NCBI GenBank assembly: GCA_029465975.1
Contig: CM055758.1
Coordinates: 4,881,887-4,945,886 of the forward strand
Reading direction: 5' to 3'
Length of the DNA: 64,000 bases
DNA from: Dallia pectoralis
Taxonomy: Eukaryota; Chordata; Actinopteri; Esociformes; Umbridae
The notes under the pieces were generated by a model that saw only the letters and a list, made by a program, of their open reading frames with translations, was not told the origin of the DNA and did not search any database. Below, piece by piece: positions 18,991-31,632 of this stretch (position 1 is its first letter; each line of letters begins with the position of its first letter). The position numbers and the translations under genes are program-made.

Positions 18991-21900
18991 GAGGAAGAAA
19001 GTGCCACACTCTAGCAATGGTTCATGTAGCAAAGGTTCACAGTATTTCAATGGAGAAAAAATATCAATGGTGCCTTTCGTTTCCGTTCGGTGTGCTTATG
19101 GGGGAACTGCATTGCAACTTCGGGCCATATACTCACGACTTTCATCTTGCTGTTGACATTTCCGCACGACTCTGAAAACAAAAACAAACAACAACAAGCT
19201 CCACCAGCGCTACCGGGAGATGCAGTCACAATGACCACCCTTATGGACTGCTTCACGCTGTGACACTGGACACGTGTGTCGCTTATGTTCCAGTGCATGT
19301 TCTTCCCTTCTTATTTGCAGTCATATCCTACTACTAGAAGTGCATAACACACACACACACACCTGTCTACAGTTATCTAGTGTTTAACGATAGCAAAACA
19401 TCCTGGTAATATATTGGTTTGAGACTTTTTCTTACTGGTTATAGAACTTTTTTTTTTTTTTTTTAACCATTTGCTAATAGTAATATAAAACAAATGTTTT
19501 TCATGTCAATCACCAAGGAAGAATGTTAATATGGTTTATTTGTATCATTGCGTTGGTACTATAAATTGGTTCAGGAAGATTGAAGTACGTCGAGAACTGT
19601 TATTACATTATTCACAGATGAATTGGGGAACAGAGTAGCCATCGAAATGGGCCCATTTACTTCAGAGGTTCTTCCCATTATTTTAATAAATGCGTTATAT
19701 CTATCCATGCTATTACATTGCGTTTTAAACAATGTTTAAATTATCCCTTTTAAAGCCTGATTATCAGACAATAGCTTACTAATTTATTCAGTCATATCTG
19801 GCTCGGCAATTTTATAAGATTATTGTGGTCAATATCATGACTCGCAAGTCCAAATTGTGGAGATGTATGTAAACAAATGAATATATTGCTTACTCGGTCC
19901 ACCTCAGGGTTTCTGAGTAATGCATTGTGGGTATCACGGATATCAAGGAAGTAAGGTAGACAGCGAGAGCGTTTTTTATTTGTTTCAAACCTTTTAGTAC
20001 GTCAGTACAGTCCATCTTTTTTCTCCATCCAACATTTAACTATGTTACATTTAAAAAAATGTTTTTTTGTGTTCATACAGTACATCATTTGTTTGTGTTA
20101 GTATAATGTTATCTCTGTAATATCATCAACATTAACCTTTTTTTATTATATAATATTTATGTTATATCCCAAGGATACATGTAGGAGTCATGAGAAACAT
20201 GCTGAAAACCAGAAACGTAACCAGAAATGTCGCTAGATTCTAATAGGGGTCAATCAACACGTTTTCAACCCAACCATATTATTTTTGCTGCCTCAAAACC
20301 GAACTGTAAGATTCTGAGTTTTTGAATGATAATTTCCTTAAAATAATCTTCACTAGCTAAATCTAATCTGCATGACACCATGGTATGACGGCTTGTACCC
20401 TTAACTTATACAGTTTAATGATGGCCCAACCTGAATTTCCTGAATTTCTTTTTTGTATTTATGTTATTTATTTATTTATTGTTTATTTATTTTGTGGGCC
20501 TTACGTATCTTTTAATTAATTACAGATTATATATATATTTTAATCAGTGTTTTATATATTTGGTTAGTATATATTTGGAAAATATGGAACTTTTATCTTT
20601 TGTGTAATCTGTCCCCTTCTGCCTTTTTATATTTTGTTTTGAACATGGGGTCAAACATTCTTCCCTCAAAGCATTGATAACCGCTCTGTTATTCAACGTA
20701 CAAATAAATATACATCTTAAATGCACATGTACTTTGAGTGAACTTAAACACAGATGACTAGCTGTATGGCTAGAAACATAAATCAATCCGTTTTAATACA
20801 CCCAGTTCGGACATACCCCATGATGCATTGCTTCCAAACCGAGGAGTATATTTGTTTGATTCACGTAAATACATCATGACATTATTTTCTTTTTTACCAT
20901 TAAATTGGTATGTATGTTTTGTCTTTGAGGGACACCTACTTACTTTTCAAAACTATTCAGCTTATCCATCACGTTTTTTTGTACTGAATACCAATGTTTC
21001 ATAAGCATTACAGCGTTTGTGCTCATGTAAGAAAAGCACACTCCACTTCGGTCGTTCAAAATAAAGGCCATTATGTATATTCTGTCAGGTCACGCCATTA
21101 CGAGAACACTGTGGAATTGAAAGCAGATGAGCACAGGAGTGGTGAACGTTTCTGGAACCAAATCAACAAGACCACAAGTCAGAATGTATTTTGGTTGAAC
21201 CCGTTATAGTCTGGTGTAACCAGTATATAGATTTACACCTAACTGAAAGAGCTTTAAAAAGATTCAAATCTGTTAGACTCCCGTCCCTATTTTTGCCTGG
21301 TACAAAGGTGTACAACGTTAAAATGCCGTCAGCAATACAAGCTGATACGGGAATCCTGGACAGGCACCCCTGGTTCAACTAGTTACAGGGATAGTTTAAA
21401 ATCAGTGTTTTGCCCCTGATGTCATATTTCACTATAGGGAATTATTTACTTTTCTCCCAGCCTGGAGTTAGCATCATTAGCTGGTTGTTGACACTGATCA
21501 GCAAAAAACAATTTTAAATGACAAATTATTCTAAATTGAGACGAAATAAGAACTGAGAAGGCGGGCAGCGTACTTTGCAAGTCATTGTCAGTTATGTGTA
21601 CCTGCCCAGGTGTCTTGCCTGGCATTTTCTACGGTCGTTTGTCAAACCGCATTCCTCTCATACATTGTGCCTGAAATCTGTAATCATTAATGAGCGTTGG
21701 GAAACAAGTGTCACAATTGTATGTCTTCTACGTACACAGTCATTCAAAATTGTGGAGTCGCCTAGAAATGTTTCTGTTTTTAGTGAGAAATGCTATTTTT
21801 GTTGTCAAATAATATAACAACAAGTTGATCACAATTACAGTATAGAAATTTTTTATGGAATATCTACATAGATATACATAGAGGCCCATTATCAGCAACT

Positions 21901-23800
21901 ATCACTTTTGTGTTCAATCGGCACCTAGTGTTTGCAAAACAAATTTTATCATTTTAAAAGGATAAGTTATTGTTAGAAAAAAAATAGATATGTTTTGGGG
22001 GCGATAAATACATATTTCACACAGATATTGACGTTCAGAACCAGGAATCTACACATTAAAAATGCATAAAGAAGGGAATAGAATACTTAAGATTGTCAGA
22101 TGTGTCAAGGATAGCACTTTAATGACCTTGCACAAGCCCTGCTATATAAACTGGAATTCAGTAGAATAGTTTCTGTTGCATTAGTATTGCTGTTCTTTGA
22201 ATGCAACAGTAATTTAAACTTGATATTAATGTATCATTTAGTAGATCGAATAAGTTTGACCTTTATGGCCACAGGTTTTTACTGTCTCAAAGGCGTCAAC
22301 TGGTTACTGCAAACACTCCTGTGGGATTATATGTTCCTTCACGACTAACATCTGCGGTTTTGACCACTTGGCCAAACAGTTGGACACAATCTTTGAGTAA
22401 CAGTTACTTAAATGCTGATGTCACAGGGACAACTAAGAATATGGACTGAAGAGAAATATCCTCTCTCCTCCATCGCATAACACTCACATTCAAAGACAAA
22501 AATGCACTGAATTTCACGAACAAGGAACTTGTTTTGGCCCATTTCTGCAACACTTATTTCACACATCGAAGGAGAAATGCTAATATGCGTAGCTAGAATA
22601 TGCAGTTTTTAGATGTAATATGACTGTCCCGATTGTGTACAGGGTGGCTAAACCAATGAGAATACTTTGTTAGCTGCCTCAGGCAGTACAGTCTTTGTTG
22701 CACTTTCTTTGTGAGACAGGGAGCTGTTGGGTGATCTGTGCCTAACATCTGAATTGCTGCCCACATGAATCCGATGAGCTTTTTTTGTCATTTGGCATAG
22801 GCCCTTCGAAAGGTATACAGCCCTGCTTAATGGATGTCTTGGTGAAATATCCCAGAACCGTTCACATCCAAGTTACATGGACGGGCCAAAGTATATAGTT
22901 ATCATGCACGAACGTCATCATTTTATCCTGAACGAAAATTTAGGGCAAACAGAAGGTTTTAACATTTTTAATTTATTTATAATGATCATAGAGTTTGGAA
23001 CCTGATTGCAGGAATCAATTTAAAACACAGCATCTGAACTGAACTACTCCTACAATTGCATTCTGATCACCTATAGCCATGAAGTTTTATATGCAATAGT
23101 TTAAGGACAGTGTACAACTGCAAAAATACAAACATTGCAAAATGTTTTGTTGCACCGTTGTTTGTTATTCTATCAGCCTAAAATGTGATGCCCTCTGGTG
23201 GACAACATCTAAAGTGTCCCCAGCTTCCCAGCTCAATGTATGGCCTTCCTTGTGCCTTTCAAAGTTAATGCAACATAAAACATGTGTTACATTTCTCTTG
23301 ATTAATTGAACATTTCCACAAGCTTCAGAGTCTCTCCTTTGAAATGACATCTATCTTAGCTATAAGCGGTTAGCTTTTGGTGTGATTTTAGCTGGAAATT
23401 TAGATTTTTGTCCTGGGTCTGTAATGAAATTGCAATAAAAACAAATAATTCATATCATTCAAAATCATAATGTGGGCAGAGATCACATCAATTAAATGGC
23501 ACGACCACTATACTTTGAAACTGAATGTTCTCTGGCGCCACATAGATCCACATTAATGGTGGATTAATACCTGCAGAATACCTGCAGAATTGCTAAGTCT
23601 TAACAAAACCGATGCTGTGTTTAAACACACTAATGCACAGTTTTCTAACAGCCTATATAACGTACCTCGGAATCTGACTCATCAGACTCAACTTGTGGCC
23701 ACAATACAATTCATTACACAACAGTAAATTCATGACACTGTATGAAGTAATGTGTGTGTGGATATACTGTGTCATACAATAGGCATGTTGTGTGCTAGTA

Positions 23801-23802
<2 letters not shown>
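18991..23802. other. intergenic, AT-rich, no gene recognised
   Basis: Between the convergent nrg1 and fut10 genes. It holds poly-T (19448-19464), short CA runs and a CTCF-like motif (23189). ORFs are short and random-looking. Confidence 0.6.
23189..23204 (-). promoter_or_regulatory. CTCF-like site
   Basis: TGCCCTCTGGTGGACA differs by one base from a canonical CTCF core (TGCCCTCTGGTGGCCA). Motif match only. Confidence 0.4.

Positions 23803-23840
<38 letters not shown>
23803..23840. repeat. (CA)n microsatellite
   Basis: About 19 uninterrupted CA dinucleotides. Confidence 0.95.
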
Positions 23841-23842
<2 letters not shown>

Positions 23843-26800
23843 CTTGTGGAGTCCATGCTCTGTTGTCTGCTATTCAAAACTTCACACATTATAATTAACA
23901 ATATTGAGTAACTAAATACTATTAGAACTGATAACACAATTTATCATAATGTTTTTAGCATCTATAAAGGGGTAAGTTGTCTCACGGTAAAACTTATCTC
24001 AAGGTCATGGAGACAACTTGCCCAAAATGTGTGCAAATGTTGGCTAAATCTCAAGGTTAGCTCCACATGAGACGGCTGCTAAAGAATAAAAAAATACATC
24101 ATTGTCTTTTCTACTCACTGCAAAATTATAATTTTGAACAATCATACATTTTATTGAATAAAATGTAGTGTACATTTTTTCATTTGAAGGGGAAAAAATG
24201 ATAACGTTGCACTCACCAGATTAGAGTGACGCCACATGTGAACAGGAAGCTGACCATAGAACATGTAGTCACACAAAGTAGCTATTTGTGTTTTTTTGAC
24301 TAAGTAGCCATTTGCTTTTTGTAAGTGTACCGCTGTGGTTGGAGAAAAAAGCAGTGTGATAACTTACCCGTGTGATATTATACCCCACTCTCCCCTACAT
24401 GTCCCGCAAACATCCACACATGAACACTGCAGCGTGTCACACCAAGTCAAGCATAATAATTCAGAGAACTTGGGGAAGCATAAACTTGAAGAAGCTTTAC
24501 TTACTTTGCTTTACTTGAAAGGTGTTGAAGGAAATGACACATTTGTCGTCGCCTCCGACAGTCTTCACATTCCCAAATGTCGTCTTTGCGCAGAAGGGCA
24601 AACTACACGTTTTACATCTTGTAGGTCACTGCATATTTGATCGTGAGCATCACATGCATCATTTATGATTGTGCAACATATTACAGACTTGCAAATGTCA
24701 GAAACACCGCGTCTAAATGTGGAATTTTGGAACGTAAACTGAATACTTTAAATCACCTGAAAATCTCTCAGCACCTGCATGTAAGTGACACGACATTAGC
24801 AGAATTACTAATAGAAAATTAGAATATGGCTCGCAAAAAACCTCTAAACTCAACAGTGCAATAAAAGCGCAGCATTTACCAAAAGATGACTTCTCTTTCG
24901 TTATTACTTAAGACTAACGTTACTGGTTTAATAAAATTTCTTAAAAACACACACTTTTCTAAGAAGCAGCCAACATATTTCTCTAAACGTGACATGTTAC
25001 ATTCTAATGCATTCATTTTTTTAAATACAATAAAAGTACTGTATTTTTACATTATTCCGTACATTTTTTTGAAGTTCATCTTGAGTCTTTAGGGAGCTTT
25101 AAAAGCTCACGAACGACTTCCTGTTTCACTGGAATAAATATTGTGGTTACACACATCCCAAAATCCCTGACTCATGTATCAACATAGGAATGGTAAGACG
25201 ACACAAATGATAGAGGACAAAAGGTGGTTGACCTTCATACATTATTAGGCAACAGCTATAAAATAGAAAGAGCAACACATCTAAAAATACTAATAAAACA
25301 ATGATTAAAGGTTGATAGAAAAGGAATGTCTCACATCTCAACAATGCTGTCAGTGTTGTCATTCTCTGTTTGTTCTAGAAGGTCATAAGATGACACTTAA
25401 TATCAGATAGAACAATACAAGAATGCATAGAACTTATGACGAATTTTCCCAGAAGCCTTGACTCACAAGTCTGGATTCCATATTTAAATCATTCTGGTGA
25501 GCTCCGGTGCGGCGAGTCTCTGTGTGGTAATTCAATGATTATCTATGTCTCCTGGATCTATGTCAGGGTGCAATGTAGAATTTCCTAGTCTACATCATGG
25601 TGGTAACTATTCCTTGTCTGGTGTCATCTATACAGTTGAAAGGGAGTAAAGTATGACCTGTGGTAATATAAAGTAATAAACTGTCATGATACTCTGTGTG
25701 GGATTCTGTCATCTGTGTTTGTCCTAATTCTTGTTCATGTATATACGGTTAAACCTGAAATAATCAACTTATGCTAACAACTGAAGAGCTTTTACCTGAT
25801 TAATTGCAAACACTTTCCCATCTTTCACAAGAGTTTATGATGAGAGTAATCTTGAATGGAAATCTGAGATAAACAGATACAATTTGGTTCAATGCAAACC
25901 TTATCTTTTTTGTACTAGATCTTTTTCAGGAACACGGTTACAATATTATTACTACGTCTTAAAGAAAAGGAAAGTTTGTTGATATTGGATAATTTGTTGG
26001 TAACAGCAACATCAACAAACCAAAATCATAGGCTTTGTTTGTGGAAACAGGACACAAATCTCCCCTCTACTAATGTTCTCGGAATTACGGTACAAGGCCC
26101 TCATGTTTTTCCGTGGGCGAAGATGCGGAAAATAATTTATCTTCCCAGAAAATTCATAAAACTCATCTTCAACGTGGCCCGCTGAAAAGGCCATAACTGG
26201 TGTAGCATCCGGGGAAAGAGTTCAAATCCAGCGTTCTCCTAATTGGTGCGAGGACAGCCCCTAGGAGTGCAATGAAAGTGTTTATCCCTGTTATTCCAAC
26301 AGCTGTTGCATAGTTGCTGGGGAAACTCCCGAAAAGACAGCAGGGACAGTCAGATGTTCACATGGCCCAATGGAAGACGAGGAAGAGGAAGGCTAGAGGA
26401 GGCCACTAATTGTGTCACGCTGACAACTAACGACTAACGACAACAACATGTGAAAACCACTTTGAGGTTAAAGCTGGGATATAGCATAATCGCAACCGGA
26501 ACGCCAATCTTAAAGAGTCAAACTAGACGGAGCCTTGTAGCTACACCTAAATAATGTAGGTTTCAAAACATTTTGGGGAACACAGACATGCCGGCCCGCC
26601 TCTGCTTCTTTGCCATCGTTTCATAACCACCCATATAGTCAGAGCCCCGTCCTCCACACTGCTTCCTTCAAATATCAAATTAAATGATTCCAAGTGCTTG
26701 TTCTCTTAAGCTGATCTTGGAATCTAGTGTAATTTAGTACGAAATGCTTGACTATGAAAGAACCGAAGCAACCCTTTGACTCTCTCTCGGTGACAAACCA

Positions 26801-27842
26801 AAAGCTAATGCGGCTCCCTGTGACGGCAGCTGTTGGAAAGTTCTGCAGTTTCCAGCGTTCATTACCGGTCGCCCCTCCGAGATTTGGCCGCTGGAGTGAG
26901 AAGCCACACATTGTTTCACCGCTGCTTGTTGTGCTCCATTTCTGATACAAGAAATGGAATTGTTACACGAGTTTATGCTACAAATGGAAACTAATCTTGT
27001 TAATAGTCTGAGTGCATTAAAAGCTTCTCAAGTGTATACATTAGATTCAGGTGGCTCTGTTACAAGTGCAAGAAGCCGGGTTTAGCTAGTTGTTGTGAGA
27101 GATTCCGTGAGCTCTAACAGAGAGCTGCTCTTTGAACTCTTCTCCCTGATCTCTTCTACACGCGAGCTGTATTCTGCCTCACAGAGTCAAACAGGAAAGC
27201 TACTAATTAATTCACAATTACAACTAGGAAGTGGCTCCAGCCAGATAACAATGACGAGGGTTTTCTGGGAGGCATGTACAAAAATGTCCACGTCCCAAAT
27301 TCCACCCTACCCACGCAGCTTTAGTCCTTCTGTTTAGGGAATAGGGTACATCGAGCCAGTGTGTGAGCATGTGTCCTCAAAACCGGGGGCAGCCCTCCCT
27401 GAAGAGGAACCAAGTGCAACTAATGAGGACATCGCGGGGAGAGTTGTGTGTCCATGTACAACGAATTCACTGTGTGAATGTGGATTAAGCAAACTGGCCG
27501 CGCTGCAAACTGCATACTGCGAGGAAACAACTGGCAGCCAGGCCGCGTAGGAAATGGTCACGGCAAATCTACCGTTGACTCACAAATGCTGGTTCTGAAT
27601 TTGGGACGTCGCCATTTAAATAGATTAACGGCTGTACAAGTCCAAAATTAAAACGGGCTTTTTAATGTCGAGCTTCATGATGCTGTCGTTAGAGGACAAA
27701 CCGATTGGATTATAAGGCTTCCTCATAAAGCTCCGTCGGGAAACACCCAAGGCTTCGCCAGTGGAAGTGAAGTTGGTCCCTACGTCAGTGAACTGCACTA
27801 AATCTGTCATGAGTAATAGGGACGCCTCTTCCTGTGTAACCG
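23841..27842. other. intergenic, no gene recognised
   Basis: AT-rich. No conserved exon, RNA gene or transposon end identified. Confidence 0.55.
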
Positions 27843-28562
27843 CAATCCACCAATAGGGTCAGAGATGCAACCCAGGTGCAATGACAATCCACCAATAGGG
27901 TCAGAGATGCAACCCAGGTGCAATGACAACCCACCAATCGGGTCAGAGATGAAACCCAGGTGCAATGACAACCCACCAATAGGGTCAGAGATGCAACCCA
28001 GGTGCAATGACAACCCACCAATAGGTTCAGAGATGCAACCCAGGTGCAATGACAATCCACCAATAGGGTCAGAGATGCAACCCAGTTGCAATGACAACCC
28101 ACCAATAGGGTCAGAGATGCAACCCAGTTGCAATGACAACCCACCAATAGGGTCAGAGATGCAACCCAGTTGCAATGACAACCCACCAATAGGGTCAGAG
28201 ATGCAACCCAGGTCCAATGACAACCCACCAATAGGGTCAGAGATGCAACCCAGGTCCAATGACAATCCACCAATAGGTTCAGAGATGCAACCCAGGTGCA
28301 ATGACAATCCACCAATAGGGTCAGAGATGCAACCCAGTTGCAATGACAACCCACCAATAGGGTCAGAGATGCAACCCAGTTGCAATGACAACCCACCAAT
28401 AGGGTCAGAGATGCAACCCAGTTGCAATGACAACCCACCAATAGGGTCAGAGATGCAACCCAGGTCCAATGACAACCCACCAATAGGGTCAGAGATGCAA
28501 CCCAGGTCCAATGACAATCCACCAATAGGTTCAGAGATGCAACCCAGGTGCAATGACAATCA
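27843..28562. repeat. 42-bp minisatellite, about 17 copies
   Basis: Unit CAATCCACCAATAGGGTCAG plus AGATGCAACCCAGGTGCAATGA. A period divisible by three leaves several frames open on both strands for over 700 bp. Variants (GGTGC, GTTGC, GGTCC) recur as an ordered multi-unit pattern, so a higher-order duplication is likely. Confidence 0.94.
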
Positions 28563-28838
28563 TGACGCCAGGAAGTGTTGACTCATTTGTCTTGTATTGG
28601 GCTCGGCAAGTTAAAGCAAACACAAGCCTAAGGTGATCTAGAAAACACATTGATTGAATGCTTTGAAGTCTACAACCAAAACCTAATATTAAATAAAGGG
28701 GACATTCCTAAACAAATATATCTCAGTTTTGTTTCATTTATTTAATTTAGAATGTTGTCCCATTTCTCCAGCAGAACTGCATTCACTCATTGGATTTTGT
28801 TGGATCTTGATTATGAAGTGCTTAACTGTCCACCCCAT

Positions 28839-29113
28839 GCCACAGGACCCGTGATGGCCACAGGACCCGTGATGGCCACAGGACCCGTGATGGCCACAGG
28901 ACCCGTGATGGCCACAGGACCCGTGATGGCCACAGGACCCGTGATGGCCGCCGGACCCGTGATGGCAGCCGGACCAGTGATGGCCACCGGACACGTGATG
29001 GCCACCGGACCCGTGATGGCCACCGGACCCGTGATGGCCACCGGACCCGTAATGGCCACAGGACCCGTGATGGCCACAGGACCCGTGATGGCCACAGGAC
29101 CCGTAATGGCCAC
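28839..29113. repeat. 18-bp minisatellite, about 15 copies
   Basis: Unit CACAGGACCCGTGATGGC with a central block of CCGGACCC variants. The period is divisible by three, so frames stay open on both strands. Confidence 0.93.
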
Positions 29114-30967
29114 AACACACTTGTATCCTGCCAGCATTATAAATCTACTACACCAACAGCCTATAGAAAGAAAATCACAACATATCGGATAATTTCAGGA
29201 CTCTATAAAATTGCACAAGAGATTTTTTTGAAAAATATCCACAGGTAAGGTGAATGGCTAAGGACTGCCCAGCCACAGGGAGCCAAAACTACGGGACTTA
29301 ACCTGAGCGCTGAACCAACTATAACAGTGATAGCATGCAGCACAATGACCTAGTTAGAAAATAGTACAGAGCAGAAAACCTTGTTTGTACGGTAGACATC
29401 ACCTTAAAGGAGCCATGGCCGGTGAGATCTGTAGCCTCCGTTTGCACAGGAACTAGGCTTCCATAATTTATCACATCAATGAGTCAATGAGCAGAACTGG
29501 CATGAATCGGGTAGGAAACGTAACAAGTTACGACGCCAATCTTAAAAAAAGATTCAACTGGATTTTATTTTTCTGTACTTTAGGGACAGCCCAATCGAGA
29601 CATTACAATACGTCCTTGACGTTTTTGTATTGAAGGAAAAACAAAAGTTAATTCAAGAATATTGTTAGTACTGGAAGGGCCTACTTAAACTATACAACTT
29701 CCTCTACCCCATGCGTCATTGTATGTTTACACTACGGCTGAGCTTCCGATGTCCGGGAGCAACGTGTTTCTTCTCGATCACCATGGAATTGAGACTCATT
29801 GCTAGCCCGGGGCCTGGTGCAGGCAATCAGACGCTCAGGCACATATGACGGCATTTTCGTCACTGACTGCGCCTCTCCAACCATCTAATTTATATCCAAC
29901 TGTACTTTCATGCACGTTTATAAGAAACATGTGAAACCAGCATACCTGGTACCTCCACTAGTACCGGTTTATACAAACAGGCATGTAAACAGACTCATTT
30001 TGTTCGTGTTATTATTGAACAATCCCAGGGTTTTGTCTTCTGCTGAAACTACAGTCGGTGAAATGTTATATCGAGTTGACCTAATTACAGTAACTTAGGC
30101 CAACTGGGGTGTGGCGAGGCTTCATTGGCGGAGAATTCCTTGAGTCGTCACGCTCGAGACTCCCTCAGACCCCGCAAGCTGAACTGAGGCTGTTAGCTTT
30201 CGGAACTTGATTCCACAGCCTTCTTGGTAGAGCAAACAAATGAAACAGGCTTGATTTGACTTGTGAAATAAAGCATAACCGCTTGGTTTGAATGGTCTTT
30301 GGGGATGTGGAGAAAGTGTTGTCATATCGAAATGGTAAAATCAATATGAACACATATCCCTTAAAATCAAAGTTAGGAAGCTAAACTACACTGACAAAGC
30401 TGTGGTATATATTTAGAAACTGCACATTTCTTTCAAAAACACATTATAAGAGATACAAAAATATATATACACACCATAAAAAACCCATCTTACACATCGC
30501 AGATCTTATTTTAAAAGCAGTGTATTTATTTTTAATGTAATTACTGTTCAGGTGGGGTTATTGAGTTATAGCCCAATTGACAACCCATTTACGCCTGAAA
30601 GAGTACACTCCATGCAGAAATACCCGGAATGCAAAGTTCCAGTTAAGTTTTCGATCCACCCAAAAGTATCTCTGACACTAACTGTGTCCTCTGACTCTCT
30701 GATGACTGACCTCACTGCTGGATAGGCAAAACCTGGTGGCGGTTAAGTTAGTTTCGTTAACTAGGCAGCTAACTTTGTCCTAATGATTACTCAGCTGAAC
30801 AGCTCTGTAATTATGAGAATGTTTGTAAAAAACATAGTCGACCATGTATTTGGAAAACAGTTTGTTGTTAGAATACTAGGTTGGCAAGTCTGTTGGCTCT
30901 ACATAAATACTGCATCATTTCGGCTTACAAGACAAATCAGTAAAGCTTGAACATGTTGTTAGAGGGT
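29114..30967. other. intergenic, no gene recognised
   Basis: Mixed AT-rich DNA downstream of fut10. Nothing conserved seen. Confidence 0.5.
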
Positions 30968-30973
30968 TTTATT
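30968..30973 (-). terminator. possible fut10 polyadenylation signal
   Basis: The complement reads AATAAA about 435 bp past the fut10 stop. Another lies at 30525-30530. Position is plausible, but an AT-rich background makes hexamers common. Confidence 0.35.
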
Positions 30974-31407
30974 TTCGTTAAAAATATAGATGCTAACTAA
31001 TTGACATATTTGACATTTTCAAACATTACAAATATGACAGATGTGTACGCACCTGTAGGAAGGTTTTGTTACCAAATCAGATACCCTAAGCTTCAGTATC
31101 ACATTCCACAGATTCATTATAACCATGTCATAGTCAAAACCATGGTTCAGATAACAACATGTGACAAAAAGCATTACAAGTACGTACATTATTAAAATGT
31201 AAACAATATTTGGGACATTCATTCAAAGCGTATGCGTTAATTCTCAGAACCAGAAGGCATAATGTGTTAACCCCATTTCACAGTGTTTCTGAAATTGTAC
31301 AGAAGTTGTCGAATGACTATTGATATATGATATTATACCATATATATACACAATATAGTATGGTGCTGTATTACAGCTAGGGTTATTTCTTTATGTATTG
31401 TAGTGTT

Positions 31408-31632
31408 TTAGTCAGGGAATACCTCCTTCCAGTATTGCGCAAGAGTGAAGATCCTGTTCCTCTCAGCCAAACGACGCAATGCTCTAGCCTCTTTCTTGGA
31501 CTGCTCGTAACTTAGAGTCCAAATTCCTTGCAAAGAAGTCCGATTACTAGGGCCTGAAGCAAAGTCAAATGTTTTAGGAGATGGGCATTTTAAGTGGTCT
31601 CTCTCTGCCTGCCAAGTTTTGGGCAACATTCC
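31408..31632 (-). CDS. fut10: fut10 exon 4 (C-terminus)
   Basis: Acceptor CCAAACAG. It encodes GMLPKTWQAERDHLKCPSP, SNRTSLQGIWTLSYEQSKKE and ARALRRLAERNRIFTLAQYW, then EVFPD and TAA (complement of 31408-31410). It aligns with the human FUT10 tail. Confidence 0.94.
   Translation of the reverse strand, partial: GMLPKTWQAERDHLKCPSPKTFDFASGPSNRTSLQGIWTLSYEQSKKEARALRRLAERNRIFTLAQYWKEVFPD

Noticed and set aside
26180..26262. tRNA-like segment with GTTCAAATCC
   Set aside because: There is a B-box-like match only; no acceptor stem or A box could be paired.
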